From F1-60-MAGs149 sp037133215 (lineage in GTDB: Bacteria; Actinomycetota; Thermoleophilia; Gaiellales; F1-60-MAGs149): DNA of 11,069 nucleotides. Positions 1 through 5,632 of this stretch are shown in pieces; positions within the stretch are counted from its first letter, which is position 1, and the number at the start of each line of letters is the position of its first letter. The notes beneath the pieces were generated by a model. That model did no database searches and was not told where the DNA came from. It saw only the letters and a program-made list of their open reading frames with translations. The stretch is from the NCBI GenBank assembly GCA_037133215.1, contig JBAXOM010000068.1, positions 1-11,069 on the forward strand, read 5' to 3'. A program made the position numbers and the translations under genes.

Positions 1-420
1 GCAGATCTCCGCACCGCGCGTCTCGCGCGTGACAGCGAAACGGTCGGCGCGCTCTCGATGCTGCTGGCCGCACTCAAGGATGCCGAGAAGTCCGCCGGCT
101 CGCTCGACGACGCTGGGGCAATCCAGGTCTTGACGCGTGAGCGCAAAAAGCGTGTCGAGGCGGCCGAGAGTTTCCGGGAAGGCGGGCGCGAAGACGATGC
201 CGTCAAGGAGGAGCAGGAGGCCGCGATGATTGACCAGTACCTACCTGCCCAGATGCCGCAGAGTGAGGTCGACGCGATCATCGCTGCTGCGATCGCCGAG
301 TCCGGCGCAACGTCCGTCAAGGACTTGGGCTCCGTGATGAAGCTCGTGCAGCCGCAGACGGCTGGGCGCGCCGATGGTAAAGCTGTGGCGAACGCCGTCC
401 GCGAAGCCTTGGGAGCCTGA
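1..420 (+). CDS. yqeY: GatB/YqeY domain protein, 5' end cut by window edge
   Basis: The reading frame is open from base 1, so the gene begins left of the window. The ATG at 58 is internal, because residues before it (ADLRTARLARDSETVGALSM) already match the first helix of YqeY proteins. About 139 residues are visible, which suggests that only around ten are missing from the usual ~150. Family hallmarks are the LLAALKDAEK helix, the EQEAAMIDQYLPAQM segment, the late GSVMKLVQP and the GRADGKAVANAVREAL end. YqeY resembles the C-terminal tail domain of the GatB amidotransferase subunit, which contacts tRNA, but the stand-alone protein has no firmly established role. It lies just upstream of phoH on the same strand, and its last codons contain the likely -35 box of the phoH promoter. 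Family assignment is firm; function is open. Confidence 0.9.
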   Translation, partial: ADLRTARLARDSETVGALSMLLAALKDAEKSAGSLDDAGAIQVLTRERKKRVEAAESFREGGREDDAVKEEQEAAMIDQYLPAQMPQSEVDAIIAAAIAESGATSVKDLGSVMKLVQPQTAGRADGKAVANAVREALGA

Positions 421-437
421 CCACGTGCCGCTAGGCT
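409..437 (+). promoter_or_regulatory. Probable phoH promoter (-35 TTGGGA, -10 TAGGCT)
   Basis: TTGGGA at 409-414 and TAGGCT at 432-437 are separated by exactly 17 bases. The -10 ends 7 bases before the TTG start of phoH, so transcription would begin at or next to the start codon and the mRNA would be leaderless. The -35 box lies inside the last codons of yqeY. This is a consensus match only. Confidence 0.5.
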
Positions 438-444
438 ACGTGCG

Positions 445-1395
445 TTGAGTCGAACCTCCTTCACCGTCACCGACGCCTTCGCGCGTGAGCTGTCCTCGCG
501 TAGCGATGAGGTGCTCCGAGCTGTCGCGCTGGCAGCCAGTTGCAAGGTGTATCTCCGTGGCGATGAGGTGATGCTCGACGGTGATGATGACCAGATCAAG
601 CACGCGCAAGCCGTCCTGAGTGAACTCCGTGACGTGGTGGATGGAGGTCAGGCGCTGGAGACCCAGACCGTGGAGGCCGTGACGGGAGTGTTGGCCGCGA
701 ACGGCAGCGCGAAGGAAGTCTTGGGCGATGTCGTCTGGCGCTACCGCAACACCACGATCCAGCCGCGCACCGTCAATCAGAAGCGCTACGTCGACGCGAT
801 CCGCTCGACGACGATGACCTTCGGGTGTGGCCCTGCTGGCACGGGCAAGACCTACCTCGCGATGGCGCTGGCTGTGGCGGCGCTCGAGTCGCGGCAGGTC
901 TCGCGCATCGTCTTGACACGACCAGCAGTCGAGGCCGGCGAGCGGCTCGGCTTCTTGCCCGGCGACCTGATGGCGAAGGTCGACCCGTATCTGCGACCGC
1001 TTTTCGACGCCCTCTACGACATGATGGACGGCGAGCGCGTCACGGCGATGCTGGAGCGAGGAGTGGTGGAGGTGGCGCCACTCGCGTTTATGCGCGGGCG
1101 CACCCTCAACGACGCCTTCATTATCCTCGACGAGGCGCAGAACACAACGCGTGAGCAAATGCGGATGTTTCTGACACGGCTTGGTTTCGGCTCGAGGGCC
1201 GTGATCACCGGCGACCCCACGCAGATCGACTTGCCGCGCGACCAGATGTCTGGCCTCAATGAGGCGCGCCAAGTCTTGGTGGGCGTGCCGGGGATCGAGA
1301 TTATCGAGTTCGAACGCGCCGACGTCGTGCGTCACAAGCTCGTCCAAAGCATCGTCGAGGCCTATCGGATTTCGGACGAGGCGCGCGACGCGTGA
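445..1395 (+). CDS. phoH: PhoH family protein (YbeZ-type ATPase)
   Basis: This is a P-loop NTPase of the PhoH/YbeZ family, 316 residues, close to the usual size. The N-terminal ~85 residues form a small KH-like RNA-binding-type region. The ATPase domain has Walker A GCGPAGTGKT (about residues 127-136), a Walker B AFIILDEAQN (about 224-233) and the downstream GDPTQIDLP motif. PhoH proteins are ATPases thought to assist RNA helicase or RNase steps, and in many bacteria they are encoded next to the rRNA endonuclease YbeY, as here. The chosen TTG start at 445 gives MSRTSFTVTD. It has no Shine-Dalgarno sequence but sits 7 bases behind a TAGGCT box, which fits leaderless translation. Its stop overlaps the ybeY start in a GTGA, indicating co-translation. 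The family is certain; the exact start is less so. Confidence 0.93.
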   Translation: MSRTSFTVTDAFARELSSRSDEVLRAVALAASCKVYLRGDEVMLDGDDDQIKHAQAVLSELRDVVDGGQALETQTVEAVTGVLAANGSAKEVLGDVVWRYRNTTIQPRTVNQKRYVDAIRSTTMTFGCGPAGTGKTYLAMALAVAALESRQVSRIVLTRPAVEAGERLGFLPGDLMAKVDPYLRPLFDALYDMMDGERVTAMLERGVVEVAPLAFMRGRTLNDAFIILDEAQNTTREQMRMFLTRLGFGSRAVITGDPTQIDLPRDQMSGLNEARQVLVGVPGIEIIEFERADVVRHKLVQSIVEAYRISDEARDA

Positions 1396-1841
1396 GTGTC
1401 GAACTCGACGACCGTGCTGGATCTGGCGTTTTAGATTCGGAGATTGCCCGGGTTGTCGATGCCGTGTTGGAGGCTGAGTCGGTGGGCGAGGTTGAAGTCG
1501 GCGTGATCATCGTGGGCGATGCGGAAATGCAGACCCTCAATCGTGAACATCGTCAATTGGACTCGACCACGGATGTTCTCTCGTTTCCGATCGACGAAGA
1601 CGATGATGAGCCGCTGGCAGGTGTGCCACGGATGTTGGGAGATATCGCGATCTGTCTGCCGGTCGTGATGGAGCAGGCCCGCGAGCGCGAGGTTTCGCCC
1701 GCGGCCGAATTGACCGACCTGCTCGTGCACGGCACCTTGCATCTGTTGGGCTACGACCACGAGACGGACGCGGGAGAGATGTTGGTGCGACAGGACGAGA
1801 TCGGCGATGAGATCGTGACGATTGCGTGGCAGCCCGCGTAG
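1392..1841 (+). CDS. ybeY: Endoribonuclease YbeY
   Basis: This is a 149-residue zinc-dependent metalloprotein of the YbeY/UPF0054 family, involved in 16S rRNA 3'-end maturation and ribosome quality control. The signature HGTLHLLGYDH (three zinc-binding histidines, HxxxHxxxxxH) is present near residue 117, and STTDVLSFP, another conserved block, lies near residue 56. The GTG start at 1392 overlaps the phoH stop (GTGA), so the two are almost certainly translationally coupled. The acidic N-terminal 30 residues and the DEDDDE run around residue 68 are ordinary for the family. The usual downstream partners (CorC-like protein, era) are absent; the next gene is an unrelated membrane protein after 117 bases that hold no recognisable gene, only two copies of CGTGACAG (1919-1926 and 1942-1949). 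Confidence 0.95.
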   Translation: MSVELDDRAGSGVLDSEIARVVDAVLEAESVGEVEVGVIIVGDAEMQTLNREHRQLDSTTDVLSFPIDEDDDEPLAGVPRMLGDIAICLPVVMEQAREREVSPAAELTDLLVHGTLHLLGYDHETDAGEMLVRQDEIGDEIVTIAWQPA

Positions 1842-1958
1842 AACGGTTGCGGGTTGCGGGGACGCTCTCGTCGGACCGTGCGCTGTCTGTGACGAACGCT
1901 GGCGTGCCCGTGCGCATCCGTGACAGTTACGTCGGCTACGCCGTGACAGCCTGCGGCC

Positions 1959-2936
1959 ATGGATACCGAACTGAACGCGCGAGGCATTGTTATTGGTGAG
2001 CGGTACCGCGTGGCGGGCACGCTTCGACGTACGGGCGTGATCGAGGCAATCGATCTCGACGCCGACCGAGGGTCAGCCGCATGCCGAGTGGTGGGTATCC
2101 CGGGTGACGCGGCAGCCGTCGACGCCTGGGAAGACGCGTGGCGGGCTGCGCAGGTGCCGGCACGTCTGCCACACCTGCTCGAGGTTGTCACCGATCACGA
2201 TGGTGCGGCCTGGGCCGCTCTGGCAGCAGCGGAGGCGACAACTCCGCTGCTGCCACGCGATGCACGGCGACAGGCCTACGCGATTGGTGTGGCGCTCGCC
2301 GAGGCGGGGCTCGATGTTGGTGACATCACCTCCGCCATGCTCGTTGCGAATCATCGGGGCCAACTGATCGTTGATGGCATTCCGTTTCGTGGTGGTGACG
2401 GGTCTCCGCGCGCGGCAGCGGAGCAGCTGGTGGCCTTGTTACCTCCCGACCACGAAGACCCGGTTGAGCCCGACTGGGTTGAGATGCCAGTGGCGCCTGT
2501 GGCACGGCGGCGACAGACGCCCCGGTCGCGGCGCCGACTGCTGGTCCCGGGCGCGATTGGGTTGGTGCTGGTTGCCGCACTCGTGGCGTTGCTCCTGCCG
2601 GCGCGGTCGACCGGCACGACGGGGACGAGCGAGTCAATTGAGGCCCCGCCAGCAGACGTGTTGCTCGGCGACGCAGCCCATCCCGTGATCGCAGCAGAGC
2701 CTCAACAGACCGTGACCGTTACCGTCGAGGCCCGTCCGGCACAGGCACAGCGATCTCAGCGGACAACGGTGATCGTTGATCAAACCGTCGCGCAAGCAGG
2801 TTCTGAGCCGGTGCCTGATAGCGCGGCCGCTGGGATGCCCTCGATCGAGGCTCCTCGGCTTCCGCTCGCCGAATCGACTCTTGGGGTACCGCTACCCGTC
2901 GATAGTGGTGCCACGGATCTGCCGCTGGGCAACTGA
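1959..2936 (+). CDS. Single-pass membrane protein with kinase-like (pseudokinase) N-terminal region
   Basis: I do not recognise this 325-residue protein by name. Residues ~12-165 follow the order of a bacterial Ser/Thr kinase domain but lack its catalytic parts. GERYRVAGTLRRTG corresponds to the usual N-lobe opening with the glycine loop lost, and ACRVVGIPG replaces the VAVK lysine strand. GLDVGDITSAMLV stands where HRDIKPANIL would be, and QLIVDGIPF where the DFG strand would be. It is therefore at best a pseudokinase. An Arg-rich stretch (about 182-193) is followed by one membrane helix (about 194-214, LLVPGAIGLVLVAALVALLL), placing the C-terminal ~110 Thr/Val/Pro/Ala-rich residues outside the cell. 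The ATG at 1959 is the first start after an in-frame TGA at 1944. There is no clear ribosome-binding site. The kinase-like reading is my inference from motif order; the membrane topology is more secure. Confidence 0.75.
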   Translation: MDTELNARGIVIGERYRVAGTLRRTGVIEAIDLDADRGSAACRVVGIPGDAAAVDAWEDAWRAAQVPARLPHLLEVVTDHDGAAWAALAAAEATTPLLPRDARRQAYAIGVALAEAGLDVGDITSAMLVANHRGQLIVDGIPFRGGDGSPRAAAEQLVALLPPDHEDPVEPDWVEMPVAPVARRRQTPRSRRRLLVPGAIGLVLVAALVALLLPARSTGTTGTSESIEAPPADVLLGDAAHPVIAAEPQQTVTVTVEARPAQAQRSQRTTVIVDQTVAQAGSEPVPDSAAAGMPSIEAPRLPLAESTLGVPLPVDSGATDLPLGN

Positions 2937-2944
2937 AGCCCGCT

Positions 2945-2970
2945 GGTGGTGTGGCGCTCACCACACCACC
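2945..2970. terminator. Perfect hairpin between convergent transcripts
   Basis: GGTGGTGTGG (2945-2954) and CCACACCACC (2961-2970) form a perfect 10-bp stem with a 6-base loop. It begins 8 bases after the stop of the pseudokinase-like gene and ends just 4 bases past the tRNA-Arg 3' end on the other strand. A bidirectional terminator is the natural reading. Neither strand has a clear U-tract after the stem, so intrinsic termination may be weak or factor-assisted. Confidence 0.6.
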
Positions 2971-2974
2971 GTGA

Positions 2975-3047
2975 TGCCCTCGGCACGATTTGAACGTGCG
3001 ACCCCAGCCTTCGGAGGGCTGTGCTCTATCCCCTGAGCTACGAGGGC
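2975..3047 (-). tRNA. tRNA-Arg (anticodon CCG)
   Basis: Read on the - strand this folds as a complete cloverleaf. The acceptor stem is GCCCTCG/CGAGGGC. The D arm is GCTC...GAGC, and the anticodon stem CAGCC/GGCTG carries loop CTCCGAA (anticodon CCG, + strand 3012-3014). The T arm is GCACG/CGTGC with loop TTCAAAT, and the discriminator base is A at 2975. It decodes CGG arginine codons. The 3' CCA is not encoded (TCA follows), so a CCA-adding enzyme must supply it. It is 73 bases long with a short variable loop. Confidence 0.96.
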
Positions 3048-3056
3048 GTGCGCAGG

Positions 3057-3062
3057 AGGATA
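3057..3062 (-). promoter_or_regulatory. Probable -10 box of the tRNA-Arg gene
   Basis: On the - strand, TATCCT lies 9 bases before the first tRNA base, a suitable distance for a -10 box. No good -35 box is visible at 17 bases. It shares a 56-base spacer with the oppositely oriented dgcA promoter. Confidence 0.4.
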
Positions 3063-3090
3063 GCGGAGGCCTGCTGGTGTCCCTGTGCCT

Positions 3091-3096
3091 TACGGT
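3091..3096 (+). promoter_or_regulatory. Probable -10 box for the dgcA-dgcN operon
   Basis: TACGGT ends 7 bases before the ATG at 3104, the same spacing as seen at phoH. There is no Shine-Dalgarno sequence at this start, so a leaderless transcript is likely. The -35 region is not recognisable. Confidence 0.4.
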
Positions 3097-3103
3097 ACCG
3101 GGC

Positions 3104-4114
3104 ATGGAGATTCGCGCTCGTATCGAGAACCTAACCCTGCATGAACCCTTCGAGATCGCCCGCGGCGTCTCGACGCACGAGCCCGTGCTGGTCGTCGAGA
3201 TTGAGCACGATGGCGTGGTCGGGATCGGCGAGGGCGCGCCCGTGGACTATCACGGCGAAACGACCGAGGCGATGCTCGCCGAGGCCCAGCGTGACGTAGC
3301 TCCACTGATTGGTGACGACCCGTTTGCCCTTGAAGTGATCATGCATCGGTTGCGCTCGGAGGGACTGATGGGTGGCACGCGGATGGCGATCGATGGTGCC
3401 TTGCATGATTGGATCGGCAAGCGCCTTGGGCAGCCGACGTGGCGCGTGCTCGGTCTTCCGCCGACGAGCCCGGCAACTTCCTTCACGATCGGGATCGACA
3501 CGGTCGAGGGCACTGCCGACAAGGTGCGGCGCGCCGTGGGCTACCAGGTGCTGAAGGTCAAGGTCGGGGGCGCCTCGGATCTCGAACGACTCGAGGCGGT
3601 ACGTGCTGGCTTCGCCGGTCCGATTCGGATCGACGGCAATGAAGGTTGGGACATCGACATCGCTAAGGCGATCACGCCGGATCTGCTCCGGCTCGGTGTG
3701 GAGTTTGTCGAGCAGCCATTCCCGCGTGGCAACGACGATGCCTACCACCAGTATCGCGAATTAGCGCAGCGGCTCCCAGTCGTCTTGGACGAAGGCTGTA
3801 TCGAGGCGCATAACGTTCCGCACGCTGCCACGCTGGCGGATGGTGTCAATATCAAGCTCTCGAAGACAGGTGGTATTCGCGGCGCGATCTCGCTCGCCCG
3901 AACTGCCCGCGCCCACAATCTCTCGGTGATGCTGGGCTGCATGATCGAATCCCACCTTGGGATTGGACAGGGCGCACAGATTGCCTCACTGATGGATCAC
4001 ATTGATCTCGATGGGCATCTTTTGATCGACGACGGTCCGTTTGAGGGCCTCGGGTTTGCTGACGGTGTCGTGACGGTGTCGTCCGCACCCGGACTAGGAG
4101 TGAAGGCCGTATGA
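3104..4114 (+). CDS. dgcA: Enolase-superfamily dipeptide epimerase / N-acyl-glutamate racemase type (DgcA-like)
   Basis: The protein has 336 residues. An N-terminal capping domain (1-~115) precedes an enolase-superfamily barrel. The KVK pair (K151, K153), the metal ligands D177 (IRIDGNEGW), E203 (VEQPF) and D229 (VLDEG) and the opposing lysine in NIKLSKTGG (K251/K254) are all present, so it should be active. The late DLDGHLL motif (D301, D303) is typical of L-Ala-D/L-Glu epimerases. The downstream gene is DUF1611, and this pair matches DgcA-DgcN. In that D-glutamate catabolic route DgcN acetylates D-glutamate and DgcA racemises N-acetyl-D-glutamate to the L form. A muropeptide dipeptide epimerase is the main alternative. 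I chose ATG 3104 because any start further upstream would run through the tRNA gene. The stop overlaps the next start (ATGA). Confidence 0.88.
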   Translation: MEIRARIENLTLHEPFEIARGVSTHEPVLVVEIEHDGVVGIGEGAPVDYHGETTEAMLAEAQRDVAPLIGDDPFALEVIMHRLRSEGLMGGTRMAIDGALHDWIGKRLGQPTWRVLGLPPTSPATSFTIGIDTVEGTADKVRRAVGYQVLKVKVGGASDLERLEAVRAGFAGPIRIDGNEGWDIDIAKAITPDLLRLGVEFVEQPFPRGNDDAYHQYRELAQRLPVVLDEGCIEAHNVPHAATLADGVNIKLSKTGGIRGAISLARTARAHNLSVMLGCMIESHLGIGQGAQIASLMDHIDLDGHLLIDDGPFEGLGFADGVVTVSSAPGLGVKAV

Positions 4115-5163
4115 CCGAGCGTCTCGCAATTCTCGCGGAGGGACTGTTTGATCAGCCCGACGCCAAGACCGGACATGGGGTGCTGCGGTTTGGTGATCGC
4201 GAAGTGGTTTGTGTGGTGGACAGCACGCAGGCAGGCAAGACCAGCGCGAGCGTCGTGCCGTTCTCGCGCCGAGACGTCCCGATCGTTGCTGACGTTGTCG
4301 CTGCGCAAGCGCTTGGCGCGACCACGGTCTTGATCGGGATTGCTCCAGCAGGCGGCAAGCTGACACCAGCCTGGCGCGACACGCTGCTGATGGCAATGAC
4401 GCTCGGGATGAACGTCGAGGCCGGTCTGCATACCTTGTTGTCCGACGATAGTGATCTCGTTGCGGCCGCAGCTGAGTATGGGGTGGAGGTGCGTGACCTT
4501 CGCACCTCTCCGCTCGGACTCTCCGTACCGCGGTTTGACCTTTCGCGGCCAGCCGGCATTCGCGTCGTACACACAGTGGGTACGGATTGCGCGATCGGCA
4601 AGATGTCGACCGGGCTCGAGTTGGCCGACGGGGCCCGTGTGCGTGGTCGAAAGAGTGTGTTTGTCGCCACCGGCCAGACCGGTATTGCGATTACCGGCTG
4701 GGGAATTGCCGTTGATCACGTGATTGCGGACTACATCGCGGGTGCTGCCGAGCGACTGATCGACGAAGGCGCGACCCGCGGAGATCTCCTCTTTCTGGAG
4801 GGTCAGGGATCGCTGCTTCATCCGGGGTACAGCGGCGTGACGCAGGGGCTTCTGCACGGAGCCCAGCCTGACGTACTCGTACTCCAGCATCTGGCGGGAC
4901 AGACGGTCAACGATGATTACCAGTCGCGGCCGATTCCACCGCTGCCCGACGTGGTGCGCCTCTACGAGCAGTCCTCCGCGGCTGTACGGCCAGCCAAGGT
5001 TGCGGCCATTGCCCTGAACACGAAACTGCTTGATGCTGCGGGTGCCCAGCGTGCGATCGACGAGACCGAGGCTCTGACAGGACTCGTTGCCGACGACGTC
5101 GTGCGAAACGGACCGGACCGGTTGCTCGATGCCGTTTTGGCTGCTGTTGATGCATTGGCGTAA
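4111..5163 (+). CDS. dgcN: DUF1611 P-loop protein, D-glutamate N-acetyltransferase type (DgcN-like)
   Basis: This 350-residue protein has the DUF1611 two-domain layout. An N-terminal Rossmann-like part (1-~140) includes DSTQAGKTSASVVPFSRRDV. The C-terminal P-loop domain has VGTDCAIGKMST (about 156-167), a second conserved ATGQTGI strand (about 186-192) and FLEGQGSLLHPGYSGVTQ (about 228-245), all characteristic of the family. DgcN acetylates D-glutamate using acetyl-CoA, in partnership with the DgcA racemase encoded immediately upstream with a 4-base overlap. This coupling supports a shared pathway for using D-glutamate, for example from peptidoglycan. AGGAG at 4096-4100 and GAAGG at 4102-4106 serve as ribosome-binding sequence. 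Specificity for free D-glutamate is inferred from the pairing, not from residues I can verify. Confidence 0.86.
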   Translation: MTERLAILAEGLFDQPDAKTGHGVLRFGDREVVCVVDSTQAGKTSASVVPFSRRDVPIVADVVAAQALGATTVLIGIAPAGGKLTPAWRDTLLMAMTLGMNVEAGLHTLLSDDSDLVAAAAEYGVEVRDLRTSPLGLSVPRFDLSRPAGIRVVHTVGTDCAIGKMSTGLELADGARVRGRKSVFVATGQTGIAITGWGIAVDHVIADYIAGAAERLIDEGATRGDLLFLEGQGSLLHPGYSGVTQGLLHGAQPDVLVLQHLAGQTVNDDYQSRPIPPLPDVVRLYEQSSAAVRPAKVAAIALNTKLLDAAGAQRAIDETEALTGLVADDVVRNGPDRLLDAVLAAVDALA

Positions 5164-5169
5164 ACGGAC

Positions 5170-5198
5170 TTGACACGAACACGTGTTCGGGGTAGTGT
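5170..5198 (+). promoter_or_regulatory. Near-consensus sigma-70 promoter of the LysM/SOS gene
   Basis: A perfect -35 TTGACA (5170-5175) and a -10 TAGTGT (5193-5198) are separated by exactly 17 bases. It begins only 7 bases after the dgcN stop and is the best promoter in the window. A LexA operator fills the first 14 bases of the spacer, and a second covers the start site region, so the promoter should be strong but tightly repressed. Confidence 0.85.
5176..5189. promoter_or_regulatory. LexA operator (SOS box) 1
   Basis: CGAACACGTGTTCG is a perfect 14-bp palindrome and matches the Gram-positive/actinobacterial LexA consensus CGAAC-N4-GTTCG exactly. It begins immediately after the -35 hexamer, in the -35/-10 spacer, where bound LexA would block RNA polymerase. 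Confidence 0.88.
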
Positions 5199-5200
5199 TC

Positions 5201-5214
5201 CGAACATATGTTCG
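5201..5214. promoter_or_regulatory. LexA operator (SOS box) 2, containing the start codon
   Basis: CGAACATATGTTCG is a second perfect palindrome of the same consensus. Its centre is 25 bp from the centre of box 1. The ATG at 5208-5210 lies in the right half-site, so codons 1-2 (ATG TTC) are part of the operator. Placement over the expected transcription start gives double blocking with box 1. Confidence 0.88.
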
Positions 5215-5477
5215 ATACCCGCATACTCCGCTCCGTAGGATTGCTTCTCGCGATCCTCGCCCTCGTACTTGCCTTCGGTCTCCGAACGGCACCCTCCAGC
5301 GCTGGTTCGTCACCGCCGGTGGCCTATTCGGTGCAGCCTGGCGACACGCTCTGGTCGATTGCTGATGCGCAGACCGGGGGAGATCCGCGTGATCTTGTCG
5401 CGCAAATCCGGCAGCTCAACGACCTCTCGTCGACGATGCTGCAGCCAGGGCAGACGCTGCTTTTGCCGACCACATAG
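5208..5477 (+). CDS. Membrane-anchored LysM protein, probable SOS cell-division inhibitor (YneA/ChiZ/DivS-like)
   Basis: This is a small 89-residue protein with an N-terminal membrane anchor (about 8-25, RSVGLLLAILALVLAFGL), a short Ser/Pro linker and a single LysM domain (about 39-88). That domain has the typical VQPGDTLWSIAD opening and the LQPGQTLLLP close. LysM binds N-acetylglucosamine-containing peptidoglycan outside the membrane. Size, topology and SOS control resemble Bacillus YneA, and mycobacterial ChiZ and corynebacterial DivS have the same theme: small LexA-controlled envelope proteins that delay septation during DNA damage. Unlike many relatives it is not next to lexA in this window. 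Its neighbours are dgcN upstream and a sigma factor gene downstream. No Shine-Dalgarno sequence is present; the start lies 9 bases after the -10. No hydrolase domain is visible, so a regulatory rather than lytic role is likely. Confidence 0.85.
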   Translation: MFDTRILRSVGLLLAILALVLAFGLRTAPSSAGSSPPVAYSVQPGDTLWSIADAQTGGDPRDLVAQIRQLNDLSSTMLQPGQTLLLPTT

Positions 5478-5527
5478 CGGTGAATTGGTTGCTTCCAGAC
5501 AACCTTGAATGTTTCCGTTGTGTGTAC

Positions 5528-5551
5528 TCAAAGCCAGATTCAAAGCCAGAT
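5528..5551 (+). repeat. Perfect tandem 12-bp direct repeat
   Basis: TCAAAGCCAGAT occurs twice back to back (5528-5539 and 5540-5551) in the non-coding leader of the sigma factor gene. The period of 12 bases puts the copies slightly more than one helical turn apart. It could bind a regulator or be a chance duplication. Confidence 0.8.
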
Positions 5552-5573
5552 ATTTGGACTTTGTTAGGAGTCC

Positions 5574-5626
5574 GGCAGGATTCTGAACTTTCGGTAGCGC
5601 ATCGCCAGACAACGCGGAATCCTGCC
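5574..5626 (+). repeat. 10-bp inverted repeat ending just before the sigma factor start
   Basis: GGCAGGATTC (5574-5583) and GAATCCTGCC (5617-5626) are exact reverse complements, separated by 33 bases. The second arm ends 6 bases before the ATG at 5633. If transcribed, they could form a long hairpin abutting the start codon; as DNA they could be paired operator halves. Confidence 0.6.
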
Positions 5627-5632
5627 TAGGCC

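Larger units (their letters stand above)
5478..5632 (+). promoter_or_regulatory. Leader region of the sigma factor gene with repeats
   Basis: This 155-base stretch contains no gene. It holds four CCAGA motifs (5495, 5534, 5546, 5605). Two belong to a 12-base tandem repeat, and two sit in the longer pair CCAGACAAC-N3-GAAT (5495-5510 and 5605-5620). A 10-bp inverted repeat is also present. A weak promoter candidate, TTGGAC (5554-5559) with CAGGAT (5576-5581) at 16 bases, is visible but not convincing. No terminator for the LysM gene is apparent. Confidence 0.4.

Noticed and set aside
58..60. ATG at 58 as the start of the YqeY-like gene
   Set aside because: Codons 1-57 are in frame and encode the conserved first helix, so the gene starts left of the window.
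436..1347. 303-residue open frame on the - strand opposite phoH
   Set aside because: It is antisense to a clear phoH gene, is rich in His/Arg/Asp with no recognisable domain, and is typical of shadow frames in GC-rich DNA.
2990..3103. Upstream extension of the dgcA reading frame to 2990
   Set aside because: It would translate through the tRNA gene; the conserved protein starts at the ATG at 3104.
2719..3105. - strand frame across the tRNA, containing SSGDRAQPSEGWGRTFKSC
   Set aside because: This peptide is a well-known spurious translation of tRNA genes; the region is tRNA-Arg.
3997..5313. 438-residue open frame on the - strand opposite dgcN
   Set aside because: Long but fully antisense to the conserved DUF1611 protein and running over the LexA-controlled promoter; no motif or start signal.
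5528..5551. CRISPR-like or phage attachment repeat
   Set aside because: Two 12-bp copies directly abutting without spacers, no cas genes, integrase or tRNA-linked duplication nearby.
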